64,000 nucleotides of DNA from Diphasiastrum complanatum (taxonomy: Eukaryota > Streptophyta > Lycopodiopsida > Lycopodiales > Lycopodiaceae), in the NCBI GenBank assembly GCA_029204225.1, contig CM055105.1, positions 13,907,721 through 13,971,720 of the forward strand. Direction: 5' to 3'. Shown piece after piece: positions 11,023 to 21,672 of this stretch. A program made the position numbers and the translations under genes. Position 1 is the first letter of the stretch. Each line of letters begins with the position of its first letter. The notes beneath the pieces were generated by a model. It was not told the origin of the DNA, did no database searches, and worked only from the letters and a program-made list of their open reading frames with translations.

Positions 11023-11310
11023 CTTGGGACTTCTTTTTGGGGGGCCGCAAGTGGCGGGTTCCGGGCCTTGCATGCGCCGAGATCTGATTTTTTACGGGCC
11101 CGAACTTTCTTGAGTATTTTTGATTCCGGGACCATGTTTTTGCGTGGGTCCCAATATTTTTTAATTTTGGGACCTCGTGTGTTGTCAGGACCCACCTTCT
11201 GAGGGGCACGAGTGGGCGGGATCCCGGGCTCGCACACGCCGAGACCCAATTTTTGATGGGCCCTAGCTTTTTTTTCCAGCTATTCGGATTCCACACATTT
11301 TTCATGGGTC
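11023..11310. repeat. Diverged tandem duplication of about 145-150 bp
   Basis: The first copy has GGGGCCGCAAGTGGCGGGTTCCGGGC, CGCCGAGATCTGATTTTTTACGGGCCC and TTGCGTGGGTC. The second copy (from about 11163) has GAGGGGCACGAGTGGGCGGGATCCCGGGC, CGCCGAGACCCAATTTTTGATGGGCCC and TTCATGGGTC in the same order. Confidence 0.75.
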
Positions 11311-11559
11311 GTAGGAGCCCTTTTCACGAGCACCCCACACCCACACAGTAGAAGGTGTTTGTTTGTGTATATATGGAAGCAAATACAATGTTCTGAAAAA
11401 ATTATGGGACATATTGTTGTGCCGACCCCTCAAAGGGGCGTTGGGACTTGAGCGATTTCCCCAACACGCGCTTAAGTCTAACATTCATCCATCATGCACT
11501 TACGTAAAAGCCAACTCAAAAATGTAACAAGCTTAACCATTCAGACTTAAGAAAACTGG

Positions 11560-12022
11560 AATCCCAACCAACCCGAAAGCCAACTCAGAATTCGTCCCCA
11601 AAAGGTAACCAAAGGCAAAGACAAGCCACACATGAAACCCAAGGCATAGTGGTCGCCAAACTGACCAATTGGCATAGCGGCAAGCCACACGTCGATAACG
11701 AGGACCCTTAGGCGCTGGCGACGCAAAAAGGTTGTAGTAAGGGTCCTTCCACTTGGACCAGTCCCGGAGGCGAAACCGAAATGGTAATCATCCGCAAGGA
11801 TCAACTTTATTAGATTTGGAAGAGGTTACATTCATACATAGACTGACCGGTCTCGGGGCCACCAACACGTGCTGGGCATTGTGCCTGGCTCGTGCTGGTA
11901 GAGGGAGCTGAGACCTGGCGACTGGATTCCTGGCGCTGGTTGAGCTGTCCAAGTTTCTGTCTGCCGGACTCCCCCTATAGTTCTGTTGTGATTCGGCGCA
12001 CCCCCTCCGTTCTGAAACATAG
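11560..12022 (-). repeat. LTR-like block (copy B), inverted relative to copy A
   Basis: Read on the - strand, it shows GGAGGGGGTGCGCCGAATC, AACTATAGGGGGAGT, GAATGTAACCTCTTCC, TCTAATAAAGTTGATC and GATTACC, matching copy A at 9877-10330 in order and spacing. An inverted pair of LTR-like blocks about 1.3 kb apart suggests two insertions, or an inversion. Confidence 0.5.
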
Positions 12023-12349
12023 TGCTTTCTGGTTAAGCATGCTTTTTAGGACTTAGTTTTTATTTTGCTGATTAAGCCTGGCAAGCCTGGCAGAATCAAT
12101 CTGGCTCCCGGACATGGGTCCCGGGAGCCGTCCCGGCGGCAGAATCAACTTGCTTCCTGACTAGGCCATGACTTGAGCTCCAGAGCTAGCTCATGACTTG
12201 TGATTACTTGACTGGATCACCACAGGTCGGAGGCTCAGTCGTTGACGTTCTAACTTGCTCTAGGACCTTAGGAAACGTCACCCCTTAGAGTCTTACAGGG
12301 CACACTGGGTGCACCTGAGTTAGCTTTACAACACATATGGAATTCAAGT

Positions 12350-12355
12350 CACGTG
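12350..12355. promoter_or_regulatory. G-box CACGTG
   Basis: A palindromic CACGTG sits about 700 bp upstream of the PRR ATG, in the context TCACGTGG. G-boxes bind bZIP and PIF-type bHLH factors and are common in plant clock promoters. A six-base site can occur by chance. Confidence 0.35.
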
Positions 12356-12554
12356 GTTAGCAAGCAGGAGGACGGGGTAAGTGGGCAAGCAACAGGTAGG
12401 AAATGAGACGAGTAGGCAACAACAGGACTCCAGGGACACGCGACGGATGGGCAAGTACACCGCATGTCCCCAAGAGACAAGGCTCTCTCTCTCCCAAGAG
12501 GCAAGAGAGCTCTCTCTCTAGGCAGCAAAGCTCTCTCTAAAGCAACAGCGGAGT

Positions 12555-12578
12555 TCTCTCTCTCTCTCTCTCTCTCTC
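12555..12578. repeat. (TC)12 microsatellite
   Basis: A short TC array in the PRR upstream region, preceded by several shorter CTCTCTCT clusters from 12480. Confidence 0.9.
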
Positions 12579-12714
12579 AATAGCACCAGGTGGGCACTTA
12601 AATTATGATTTGATCCTTATTAGTAGCCGCGTTACGAATACACCATCCATCCAGTCTCGACGTGGCCAACCTCAGCTCTTGGCAAAAGATATGTTTTATG
12701 GCTGAGGTGGCACC

Positions 12715-12722
12715 AAATATCT
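12715..12722 (+). promoter_or_regulatory. Evening-element-type site AAATATCT
   Basis: AAATATCT lies 332 bp upstream of the PRR start codon. It is the core of the evening element (AAAATATCT) bound by CCA1/LHY/RVE MYB factors, which are known regulators of PRR7 and PRR9 in Arabidopsis. The first A of the nine-base form is replaced by C here. Position and gene identity make it a good candidate operator. Confidence 0.45.
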
Positions 12723-12808
12723 CCAAGCGTTCTATCAAGCCCCTTCTTTTGATTCGGTCGGATTTTGAGATCCGCCTTCACGACTGCGTAATAAATAAAA
12801 TTAAAGAA

Positions 12809-12832
12809 ATGGCCATCTACGCTGCCGAGTAG
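12809..12832 (+). other. Possible upstream ORF, 7 codons
   Basis: ATG GCC ... GAG TAG encodes MAIYAAE and stops. It would count as an upstream ORF only if transcription starts before it. This is unknown, because the 5' end of the mRNA is not defined here. Confidence 0.3.
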
Positions 12833-12953
12833 GCGAGGGGGCCTGCCTGCCTAAACCCCCTTTCTCTCTCTCTCTCATTTGTGTTTGATTGGAGTTCGGT
12901 TTGCTTGAGTGGTTTTTGTGATCGATCGGAGAGCTTGGGTGAGTCGCTTAGCT

Positions 12954-12965
12954 ATGGCAGCGTAG
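12954..12965 (+). other. Minimal upstream ORF, MAA-stop
   Basis: ATG GCA GCG TAG lies about 100 bp before the PRR ATG, downstream of the CT-rich leader, so it is likely in the mRNA. Such a short frame allows reinitiation but can lower translation of the main frame. Confidence 0.5.
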
Positions 12966-12981
12966 GGTTTTTGGCGCCGAG

Positions 12982-12990
12982 ATGGAGTGA
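12982..12990 (+). other. Minimal upstream ORF, ME-stop
   Basis: ATG GAG TGA lies 17 bases after the previous short frame and about 64 bases before the PRR ATG. The context GAGATGG has G at +4, a fair plant initiation context. Confidence 0.5.
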
Positions 12991-13053
12991 GCCATTGTTG
13001 GATCGCTCATTTTGGTTCAGGTAAAGAGTACTTTTAAGTCAAGATAGTAGCTC

Positions 13054-14384
13054 ATGACTGCAGATTTGATTCACAATGGCCCCCAGCCCGGGAGCGAGCC
13101 CGATTGTCCATCGCAAGTAAGAGCTAACTACGATTATGACATTCCTTCGGCAACTCTAACTTTTGATGGAAACAAGGGAGGAGTTAGAAATCTGGGTGCT
13201 GTTGAAAGACATAGCCCTGGTGGAGTGAATGCCAAAGAGAGAATTTACAGTCTAGATGAGACTGAGAACAGGAAAAGTAGTCCTGGGAGTAAATGCCCTG
13301 CCAGACGGATCAAGTCAAAGGATGGTGGGGAAGACGTTCAGGAATTAGTTGCTCGTGGTCGTGTTTTGGTACAAGCTGGTGATTCTGATCAACTTGATAG
13401 TCCGACGTCGTTCTCTGGAAAAGCTAGAAACCTTCCGTCTCAGATGGATGAGGCCGGAGGGGATGCAGACGATGAACTGGAGAATGCAGATGAGGCAGAA
13501 ACAAAGCCGTCCATGGCTTGCAAACCCCAGGTGGCAACGACTGCACCTCAGCTTCAGCAATTCCAGCAAAGTCACCTGCAATACCCTCAACAAGAAATTA
13601 GTGGAGGAGGATGGGAGAACTTCCTTCCGCAGAGAAATCTGAGGGTACTGCTGGTTGAGGATGATGATTCCACAAGACATGTTGTTGGCGCCCTGCTTCG
13701 GAATTGTGGCTATGAAGGTCCTTTACAATCTCTCATTGTTTCCACCTTTTTTTCCTTTTGAATGCATGATAGCCATATTTTTGTGGACTTTATGAGAATT
13801 TAGTTTTTCCAGTAATTATTACCCTTGTAGCATGACACTCAAGTATAAGGCAAAGTGCTTTGGCCAGGTGTTGGTTGAAGTAGAATATAGATTCTAGCGG
13901 AAATAAATTCCGTAACCTTTCTCTGGCATTCATGAAAGATGCCGTTGTCTTTCCAGAGGTGAGGATTTAGTTTTTTGTCATCGATATGTTATGGACTCAT
14001 TTGTCCAATTCTAGTGGAGTTTTCCGTCCTCTTGAACTGTGGTCGTTGTTCTTGCTTTCGAATGTTCTGAGTGTTAGTAATTGTAGCTTAACCCACATGT
14101 TACTTCAACTTGAATACGGTCCTTTGTAACTTGGGACATAGTATGCTCCGTCTTGTTTGAAGCCTTTTCAAGTTCAATGTCCTTTACCAGGCTGGAAGTG
14201 GTGCACAATTGTTAGATGTGTGGGGCATTTCCTTTCCCATGCTTGTGATTGAAATTGGTTGGATTTCTTCTGTTGTTTTACACCAAGGATTTATTCTTGT
14301 ATATTACGAGAAAAGTATTTATGACAAGGTTTTTTTTCAATACGAGGAAAAACTATAGCCACTAATTGTCAAACGTGGCCCCTC

Positions 14385-14472
<88 letters not shown>

Positions 14473-17400
14473 TTCATACCTCCCTGCTGTTATTATTTAG
14501 ATTCGAATTCCTTAATGGTTAGAAAGCATGTTAGAGCAAAATAGTTTACCACGTTTTAATTTAACGTATACTAGTTGAGGTGCATGAAATACTCTCATGT
14601 GCTAGTTATGAAAAGGAAGGTCTATGTGAATCACTTTTCCAGTTTGTAGTTTGTTAGTGCTTTTGACGGAACTAAGTACAAGGTGGAATCTATTTGATCT
14701 TGCATGGTTGAGCTTTTGTTTTTTGATACATGCCGGTTTATCGGATGCCTGATTCTGATACTGTCTTTGTTTTTGGCCCTTCCCAGTTACATCGGCTGCA
14801 AGTGATGTGCTAGCTTGGGAGCTTTTGCAAGATAAAAATAGTCACTTTGACTTGTCTTTGACAGATGTAATGCTTCCCACTTTGTCTGGCATCACTCTTT
14901 TAGCAAAGATAATGAACCAAGAGAGTTGCAAGCAGATACCTGTCATAAGTAAGTGTCTATATACCTCATTTTTTTCTGCATCATGGAAGGTACCTAACCT
15001 TGATAAACTGCAGAAACGTCAGGCTATGTTTGCTGAAAATTATAATTTCCCTGTTCTGCTTTATTGTTATCCTTTGTAGTTTGTAACATGTCCATTATCT
15101 GAAATCTCATTATATCCCTTGAATTATAGGATATAAGTAAATGTCATGTCAGAATTTGAGGGTCGTGCATCATTAGGTACAAGCAGGCTGATAGTGGTCA
15201 TGAACTGTGGGTGTCTTTTATGTTGTAAGATCAGAAACCATCTGATTTTGGCTAATGTAAGGATTGCAGTGATGTCAAGTCTTGATTCAGTGGATATTGT
15301 ATTCAAGTGTCTGTCAAAAGGTGCGGTAGATTTCCTTGTGAAGCCTGTCCGCAAAAATGAGCTTAAGAACTTATGGCAACATGTTTGGAGGAAGTGCCAT
15401 AGCGTGAGTTTCTGGTGCTTGGTCACTTTTCTCCACTTCCAGCTAAATGTTTCTATGACCTTTGTTTGCCCATGTGGTGTTGGTTTTGATGATTGCATCA
15501 TTGTCAAAATTTTAAAATTCTAACAAAAACTTTAGCTATTTGACATTTTGATGTATCCACTTGACAGTCTACTGGTAGTGGAAGTGGCGGTGGGAATCGG
15601 ACAGGGAAAGTGGCAGGTTTGAAAAACATGAACGACATAGCAAAGAATAGTGGTAGTAATGATAATGACAGCAGTAGTTTGAATCCTGGTGGTGGCAGTG
15701 ACAATGGGAGCGGTACACAAGTAAGTGGTTTTGTAAAGCGAGCTTGCTTTTTGGTAATGGGAGTATTTAGATTTGGCAAGACTTTCAGCTTTTCATCTTC
15801 ATATTGATGCTGCAACTTTCTTCTGCAGAGACTAGACACTCACGAAAGAGCCAGCAAAGTGATTAGAGGTTTTGAAAGAGTAGTAATTAGTTCTCAAAAG
15901 CCTAATTATTGAGCTGCATACAGAACTTTTGGAGAAAAAAAGTAGAAGTCGAGAGCCCTAGACGGACCATTGATTGGGATGTTGCTCGGCGTCCTCTTGG
16001 AGCTTATACACATGCTGAGGGTCATAAAAATTCAGGCATGCTTCCAAAAGATAGAAAAAGATCATCTATAGATGCTATGAGGGGCCAGACTTCAATTCAA
16101 GCCAAAGCTCCGGGTGAGGCTTACATAATGGCTTCAGTTTATAGCTGATCTTTATTACCCATTCCTGGTGTTCTGAGCTGATTTATCATATCAGTGCTTT
16201 TCCATTGCCTTGAATGTTGACAATGCCAATTTACATAAGCCCTTTGCTGTGCTATTCCCTACAGATCATGTTTTGGGCAACAACTTAGGAATCACTGCAT
16301 CAAGGACTGGTGTGCTGGAATTTCAGGTGATAAACAATGGCCACTCGAAGGATGCCAATCGAGCATTGCAAGAAGTTACATCCTCAGAAGATGTTGAACA
16401 GAATGAATGGTTAGATGAGGAAGGGATTCGAGATAGGGCTGCTGCTGCTGCCTTGGAAGCTGAGACTGCAGCCATCAACTTGCTCGGAAATATAGCTTGC
16501 CGACATCTGAGCAAAGAACACCAGCGTTGTAGCGGCGATGGGGACAATTTGGATAGAAGCGCCAGTAACAGTCCTACAAAAGATAATGCTTCTGGTTCTA
16601 TCTCATTGCCAACATTAGAGCTATCATTGAAAAGGTCTCATGCAGAAGAGGAAGAGGGCAAAGTGGAAGATAGACATGTTCTACGACAATCTGGTCCCTC
16701 CGCTTTTTCAAGGCAAGGCTCTGTTCTCCCTTTGTATTTCTACCGGTTTTTCAAAAAGAAATGTGGGTATTGTATTCTGAGTCTGAAGGATGCTCCTGCT
16801 GAACATTTTTGTATATGTTGTGTGAAGTTGCACTATATATTCTTGAACGTTTACTTATGGCATGCAAAGAAACATGTGTTTTGCAAAGCTGTGAAAAAAT
16901 CGAAAGTGCTCCACAGAGCAATTTTGCTTTGGAATTTTCTTTCAGTCATTGATCTCATCTTCTAATCTGCCTAAATATGCATCTCTTGACAGCAAATATT
17001 TTAAGCTTAGCACTTTGGCAAATCATTTTCGGACTGGTAACTACGGTACAATCCGGCAACACTTGTTCAGACTGAGTTCAATCAAAAGAATTAGGTGTCT
17101 ACCAATATTGTAAGTTATACAAAAGTACTCAATATTCAGCTTCAGAGGGATAACTTGCATTCGCATATTGTTATAGTTTTGTGGTCTGTGAGTCAAGAAA
17201 TGACTCTGTTTCAAACTGAAGATGAAATCAGTGCAACATAACATTGTGATAGTGAAACTAGTCAACGTTGATTGAAGCTGTCCAACTTAGTTGACGCCTT
17301 TTGGCTGTTCAAAGTAACCACGTAATCTGTCCTTGACAGACGACAAAAAAGAGTTGCCACCATTCATATGGATTGTTGGCAAGTTGGCCAGACTTGAAGG

Positions 17401-19056
17401 ATCTTATGAACAGGAAGCTTGAAATATGGAAATTTATTATTAATTTTCTAGACGGCGTCTTCACTGCTTATTTCAAAAGAGAAATTTCATGAGTCAAGCA
17501 ATAACTACAGATATTATTCACATCTTCGTACATATTCATGGTGGCTGGCAAACTCAGCATGGAAACCATAGCATAAATGGTCCTGCTATTCTCATTATTA
17601 TCAGTTTTTTGGGTGTTTTGTTTGTGCTAAGTGTATGAAGCTGTTGAATCTATTTGCTATAATAACATCTACGTTGTTCCGCCTGTTGTGGTTGCTTGTT
17701 TGGCCTTTTCATCCTTTATACAATGTTTCTCGCCTTTTGCATGTTCTGCAGGTACAGCAATACTGGAGCAGGTTTGCAGCAGCATCCACATTTTCTGGTT
17801 GGACCCTTCGCTCTGGGCTCATGTCCTCCACAAGGGGGGGGCTATGTACGAAATAGTACCACGCCAGTCACTAGCATGGGGCCTAACCAGATAGGAGGAT
17901 TGTGTATAGCTACTCCAGGTTATAGAGCAGGTCCATTTAAGGTGCTTGGTGAGGTTTCAGCATCCCTCCCTTTGCACTCCCAGCTTGCCTGCATTGCCAA
18001 CAATCAAGATATGAATCCATCTGTGGTAGGGGCATCAGAACAAGAAGTCCAGGCTGCAAAGGAGGAAGGAGCTTCTGGTTCTGGCATGCCAAACTCAATT
18101 GCTGTTCCAACACATGCAATGCTATCATTCGATGGAGTTGGTGCCTTTGGTACATCAATGCATCCTGTATTTTACACTTCTTCAAAATCGCCTTGGGCAG
18201 CTTTTAGTCTTCCAGACCGAGCAGAAGCGTATACCAATCATCAATTTGAAGACCATGACCTTCCTCTTCAGTCGCATCAGCGAAATTACCATCATTATAG
18301 CCATCACTACCACCATCATCATGTTCGACATCATTACCATCACCATCATGCACATGTGAACTCTGGATCTCCTGAATCTCCTGAGGATGAGCAAACTGTT
18401 ACTAATCCGGGCACTGGTGCTCCTCAATGTGGGTCATCAAATATGATGGGAGCTGTTCCTGGCAACCTCGGTCAGAGTGGCAGTAGCAATGGCTATGATG
18501 TGAATGGCAATGGCAATGGAAGTGCCTCGGGTAGCAATAATGGAAGCAATAATCATAATGTTAACAGGAATGGTCAAAGTGGCATAATGGCAACAGCTGG
18601 GGCAAATGGGGACAGTGGAAATAACAATGGGAATAGTGGAAGTGGAAATGATAATGTAATAAGCTCCGTGAATGGGAGAAGTGGGAGTGGGGTAGTTATT
18701 GGTCCTGAACAAAATTGTTTTACAAGACGAGAAGCTGCCCTTAACAAGTTTCGTGAAAAGCGGAAAGAACGCTGCTTTGAGAAGAAGGTACGTACATTTA
18801 ATCTATTCAAGCATTGCATGATCGCTTCGATTTTCTCGTCTCAGATCGCAGAAATACCTGATGATTTGACAAATGTTACTTGATACAGGTTCGCTATCAA
18901 AGCAGGAAAAAGCTTGCTGAACAACGACCTCGAGTACGAGGTCAGTTTGTGCGACAAGCAGGTACAGTCCAAAGCATCGCTGATCAGGGACATGGAAACA
19001 ATGAATACAATCTTGCTGATTCTGATTATGATGTTGCTGATGCCGAACGTGACTAA
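13054..19056 (+). CDS. PRR7: Pseudo-response regulator, PRR3/PRR7 (PRR37) clade
   Basis: Circadian-clock transcriptional repressor acting in the nucleus. Coding exons: 13054-13717, 14787-14948, 15270-15403, 15568-15720, 15924-16113, 16265-16712, 17752-18787 and 18889-19056; all phases join, giving 984 residues. Known PRR7/PRR37 proteins are about 730-760, so this one is long. Domains: pseudo-receiver from W187 ([20 protein letters not shown]) to about 320, with Lys at 300; LELSLKR, an LxLxL repression motif, at 552-558; SAFSRY at the exon 6/7 junction; a His-rich tract at about 760-790; an Asn/Gly/Ser-rich linker; and the CCT domain at about 909-952 ([20 protein letters not shown] and onward), which targets promoters in this family. 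STRHVV after the acidic patch points to the PRR3/7 clade rather than PRR5/9. Oddities: Asp248 replaces the usual PRR Glu, and intron 6 has a GC donor. Start chosen because it opens the long exon 1 frame. Family is near certain; the exact orthologue name is inferred. Confidence 0.93.
14388..14472. repeat. Compound (GT)n(GA)n microsatellite in PRR intron 1
   Basis: About 13 GT units run straight into about 28 GA units inside the 1,069-bp first intron of the PRR gene. Confidence 0.95.
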
Positions 19057-19460
19057 GTGAATGTACTGGGTGTAGTCAAGCCTCAGTCCCACCAACAGAA
19101 GTCAAGCCTCATGAAGATGTAGACGTATGGTTATTTCTGCATTGGCTTCCACCATCTACATCAATGCATAGAAATGCAGCAGCAATTTGGACAGCCCATT
19201 TTGAAGCTAACATTGTCTGCATCTATGCGAGTCAGCCATATGGCATCGTTACTTTTGAAGCTCACCAAATAGTGCTTCTTGTGACTAGAGAGACTCATCC
19301 TAAAATCCTTGGGACAGGGCCTCTATGATGATGATTCATTCTGCATGTACAATTGCGTGATTCTAGTGGGTACTTGAATATAATCAAGGTACCCAGTAAG
19401 ATGATGGCTGTATAACCTGGGCGAAGTTCACATCTGTATATTTTGGTGAACTTCTTACTT
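19057..19460 (+). other. Probable 3' untranslated region of the PRR gene
   Basis: Directly after the PRR stop codon the sequence has no domain-bearing frame. CAAGCCTCA occurs twice (about 19077 and 19103). No clear AATAAA signal was found, so the 3' end is approximate. Confidence 0.4.
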
Positions 19461-19688
19461 CAATCAGGGTGATTACTTGGGGGTCTGGTTCAGGTTTTTA
19501 GCAGGGGTAGCACATCTAGTAATGTTTGGCACTCTTATATGCAAGTCTCATTCTCGTGTCTACTAATTTTGAAAATAAGATATTTTCTCTATAGGGCTAC
19601 TATATCGTTTATTCAGGTTTTAATAGCTTGTGAAAACATGGAATTAATGGATCATAATCACATATATTTCACACAATTTGGTCGTGCT

Positions 19689-19734
<46 letters not shown>

Positions 19735-20493
19735 TCCATGCCAAAGGGCATATAAAACTAGTTAATGTACAAGTACATGATAACAGTGGAAGCATATAAA
19801 ATGTTTCCGAAATAGTAACGAAAGAAACAGCAAATCTAAGTACTATGAACCAAAATAAATGACTTGAGTGTAGGAGCATCAATATTATTAAATGTCAAAA
19901 ATTAATTATATCATTGTCATGATGTCCTCCTGTTGCTATAGAATGACGTGATAAGAGTCGCAACATGAGGTAATAGAGAGAGAGAGATGGTTGATTGAAT
20001 GAGTCGGTCCACATGCACACTTAGCATTGATGCGACAATGGTATTGGTTCCACCATTTTTCGGTGGAAGCCTCCTTGAAGACAAAGTTGAATGCTCCTAT
20101 TCGAGACAAAGCTACTACTACATGTGGCACCAAATTTGGACATAAAGTGAGTCGAGAGATTGACATTTTGAAATTACACAAAAAAGAGCATTTTTCATTA
20201 TGAATTAGTCACTTTTTGGTAATTTTGCATCTTGTTTGGATCTATGAAAAGCCCTCATAAGTTGTTGGCAGGCAGCTTGAATATGTGGGCTAAAGAGATG
20301 ACTTGCTTCAAAATTAGAACTTTTTTGGGAGGAAGAAACAGAAGCTAGAAGTGGTTGTATCATTCTCAAAACTGGTTGTATCAGTAGGCGTTTTCAAGAT
20401 GACCAACTGGGTGCAGACAACATAGGATCAAGTGTCATGCGTGGAGAAATCTTTGCACACAATCAAAAGACATGGGTGGTGTCGTAGTTGCTA

Positions 20494-20496
<3 letters not shown>
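19461..20496. other. Intergenic DNA after the PRR gene
   Basis: AT-rich sequence with a GA array at 19692-19732 and no supported coding frame. Confidence 0.4.
19692..19732. repeat. (GA)n microsatellite, about 41 bp
   Basis: Uninterrupted GA run. The RERERE frame across it is not a gene. Confidence 0.95.
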
Positions 20497-20530
<34 letters not shown>

Positions 20531-21222
20531 TCTCTCGTGATCTCCTGAAACCCCCCCTCCTTTCCCTCCTCCACCTCCATCGCGCGCAAAACCAAGGGGA
20601 TCCCTTGCCCTCCAACCTCTCCCCGCCCCCCCTCCATCACCCTCCACCCCACCCCCTTCCTCCGCTTTACCTGCTGCTTCGCCCCCTTCCTCCGCTCCAC
20701 CTGCTGCCCACCAGCCACCCTCCTCTCCACCTGCTGCCGACCAGCCACCCTCCTTCGCTCCACCCCCTGCCCTGCCCTCCCTGCCCATCTGCTGCTTCGC
20801 CCTCTTCCTCCGCTCCACCTGTTGCCCAACTACCCTCCTCCGCTCTACCTGCTGCCCTGTCCTGCCCATCTACTGCTTCGCCCTCCTCCTCCGCTCCACC
20901 TGTTGCCTTGCCTCGCCCCCTCTTCTCCACTCCCCCTCCACAGTCCATCTTGCTATTGAGCAACAGTTCCCCCTACTATGCAACAGCCACATGCCCCCAC
21001 TGCTACGCAACAACAATCCCACTCGAGCCCTCCCTCACACCCCCTGTCCCTTCCACTCCCATTTCGACCAACGCTGCTCCAGATACGCCCTTCTTGACTC
21101 ATGCCGACTTCACCACCTCCAAATCCTTAGAGAATTTCCTAGCCTACCAACTGAAAGAACTAAAAGCAGATGTGCAAATTCTGAAACTGGAAATCATCCA
21201 CCTACGCACAGAGAACCTATAG
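20488..21222 (+). CDS. Pro/Ser/Leu-rich ORF with a short C-terminal coiled coil, doubtful
   Basis: A 244-codon frame. The first 170 residues are translated CT array and minisatellite (LSLSLS, then PPLHLLPTS repeats). The last 35 residues differ in composition and show heptad-like spacing (LENFLAYQLKELKADVQIL), which could be a short coiled coil. It may be a remnant of a retroelement protein. No family is recognised, and the N-terminal part argues against a real gene. Confidence 0.15.
20497..20526. repeat. (TC)15 microsatellite
   Basis: A TC run opening the low-complexity block that continues to about 20940. Confidence 0.95.
20640..20940. repeat. C/T-rich minisatellite of CCACCTGCTGCC-type units
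   Basis: Irregular repeats of CTTCCTCCGCTCCACCTGCTGC and close variants recur about every 35-110 bases on a C-rich strand. They make long open frames on both strands (Pro/Ser/Leu-rich on +, Gly/Glu/Arg-rich on -). Confidence 0.8.
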
Positions 21223-21303
21223 GAAAACAAGAGTCAAGTCACGAAGATCTAGCTATCAATCAATCTCCACAAGACACAAGAGAGAAGAGGCTGGGTGCCC
21301 TCC

Positions 21304-21306
<3 letters not shown>

Positions 21307-21364
<58 letters not shown>
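21307..21364. repeat. (GA)29 microsatellite inside or next to a copia LTR
   Basis: An uninterrupted GA run that reads as CT on the strand of the copia element at 21370-23960. It lies 300 bp inside the 3' LTR defined by the polypurine tract at 21673-21680, so it may be part of the LTR. Confidence 0.9.
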
Positions 21365-21368
<4 letters not shown>

Positions 21369-21672
21369 TAACACAAGTAATGGAGAAGCAATGCTTAGCC
21401 AAAACTGAAAAATGTGACACAATAAGCCAATATATACTCTACCTACTTACTGAATGTAGGGCACCCCCAAAAGTCAAGATAGGGCCCCTAAATCAAATTA
21501 GACCTCTAAGGACCCACAAGTCAGTACATGACCAAAATTGGGTCCATCACAAATTCAGACAAACTTAATATGGCCTAAATAACTAAAGGCCCATGGTTAC
21601 ACAAATCTCGACCTTTTGGATCAAAGTAAGTAACTCATGGATTAACTTTAGCGTAGTCATTTATTTCTAACA
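21365..21672 (-). repeat. 3' LTR (start resolved) of the - strand copia element
   Basis: On the - strand an AAGGAGGG polypurine tract (21673-21680) is followed at once by TGTTAGAAATAAATGAC, the usual plant copia arrangement of tract then TG of the 3' LTR. The distal LTR end is not resolved and may lie beyond the GA array at 21307. Confidence 0.65.

Larger units (their letters stand above)
12023..12953 (+). promoter_or_regulatory. Upstream region of the PRR gene
   Basis: About 1 kb without a convincing coding frame lies between LTR-like copy B and the PRR start codon. It holds a G-box at 12350-12355, an evening-element-type site at 12715-12722, and pyrimidine-rich CT clusters (12480-12580 and 12861-12880) typical of plant 5' leaders. 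A transcription start cannot be fixed from sequence alone. Confidence 0.5.

Noticed and set aside
10922-11305. 127-codon - strand frame in the tandem duplication
   Set aside because: It reads across two diverged copies of a non-coding repeat and has no recognisable motif.
13345-13680. 111-codon - strand frame and 97-codon alternative + strand frame under PRR exon 1
   Set aside because: Both lie within a confidently assigned PRR exon and are shadows of it.
15909-16148. Frame continuing through 16148 as a possible premature end of the PRR protein
   Set aside because: A good donor at 16113/16114 joins in phase to 16265, and downstream exons carry LELSLKR and the CCT domain, so the stop is intronic.
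20435-20963. Gly/Glu/Arg-rich - strand frames with GGAEEG-type repeats
   Set aside because: They are the reverse of the C/T-rich minisatellite. Open frames exist on both strands because of composition, and no domain is present.
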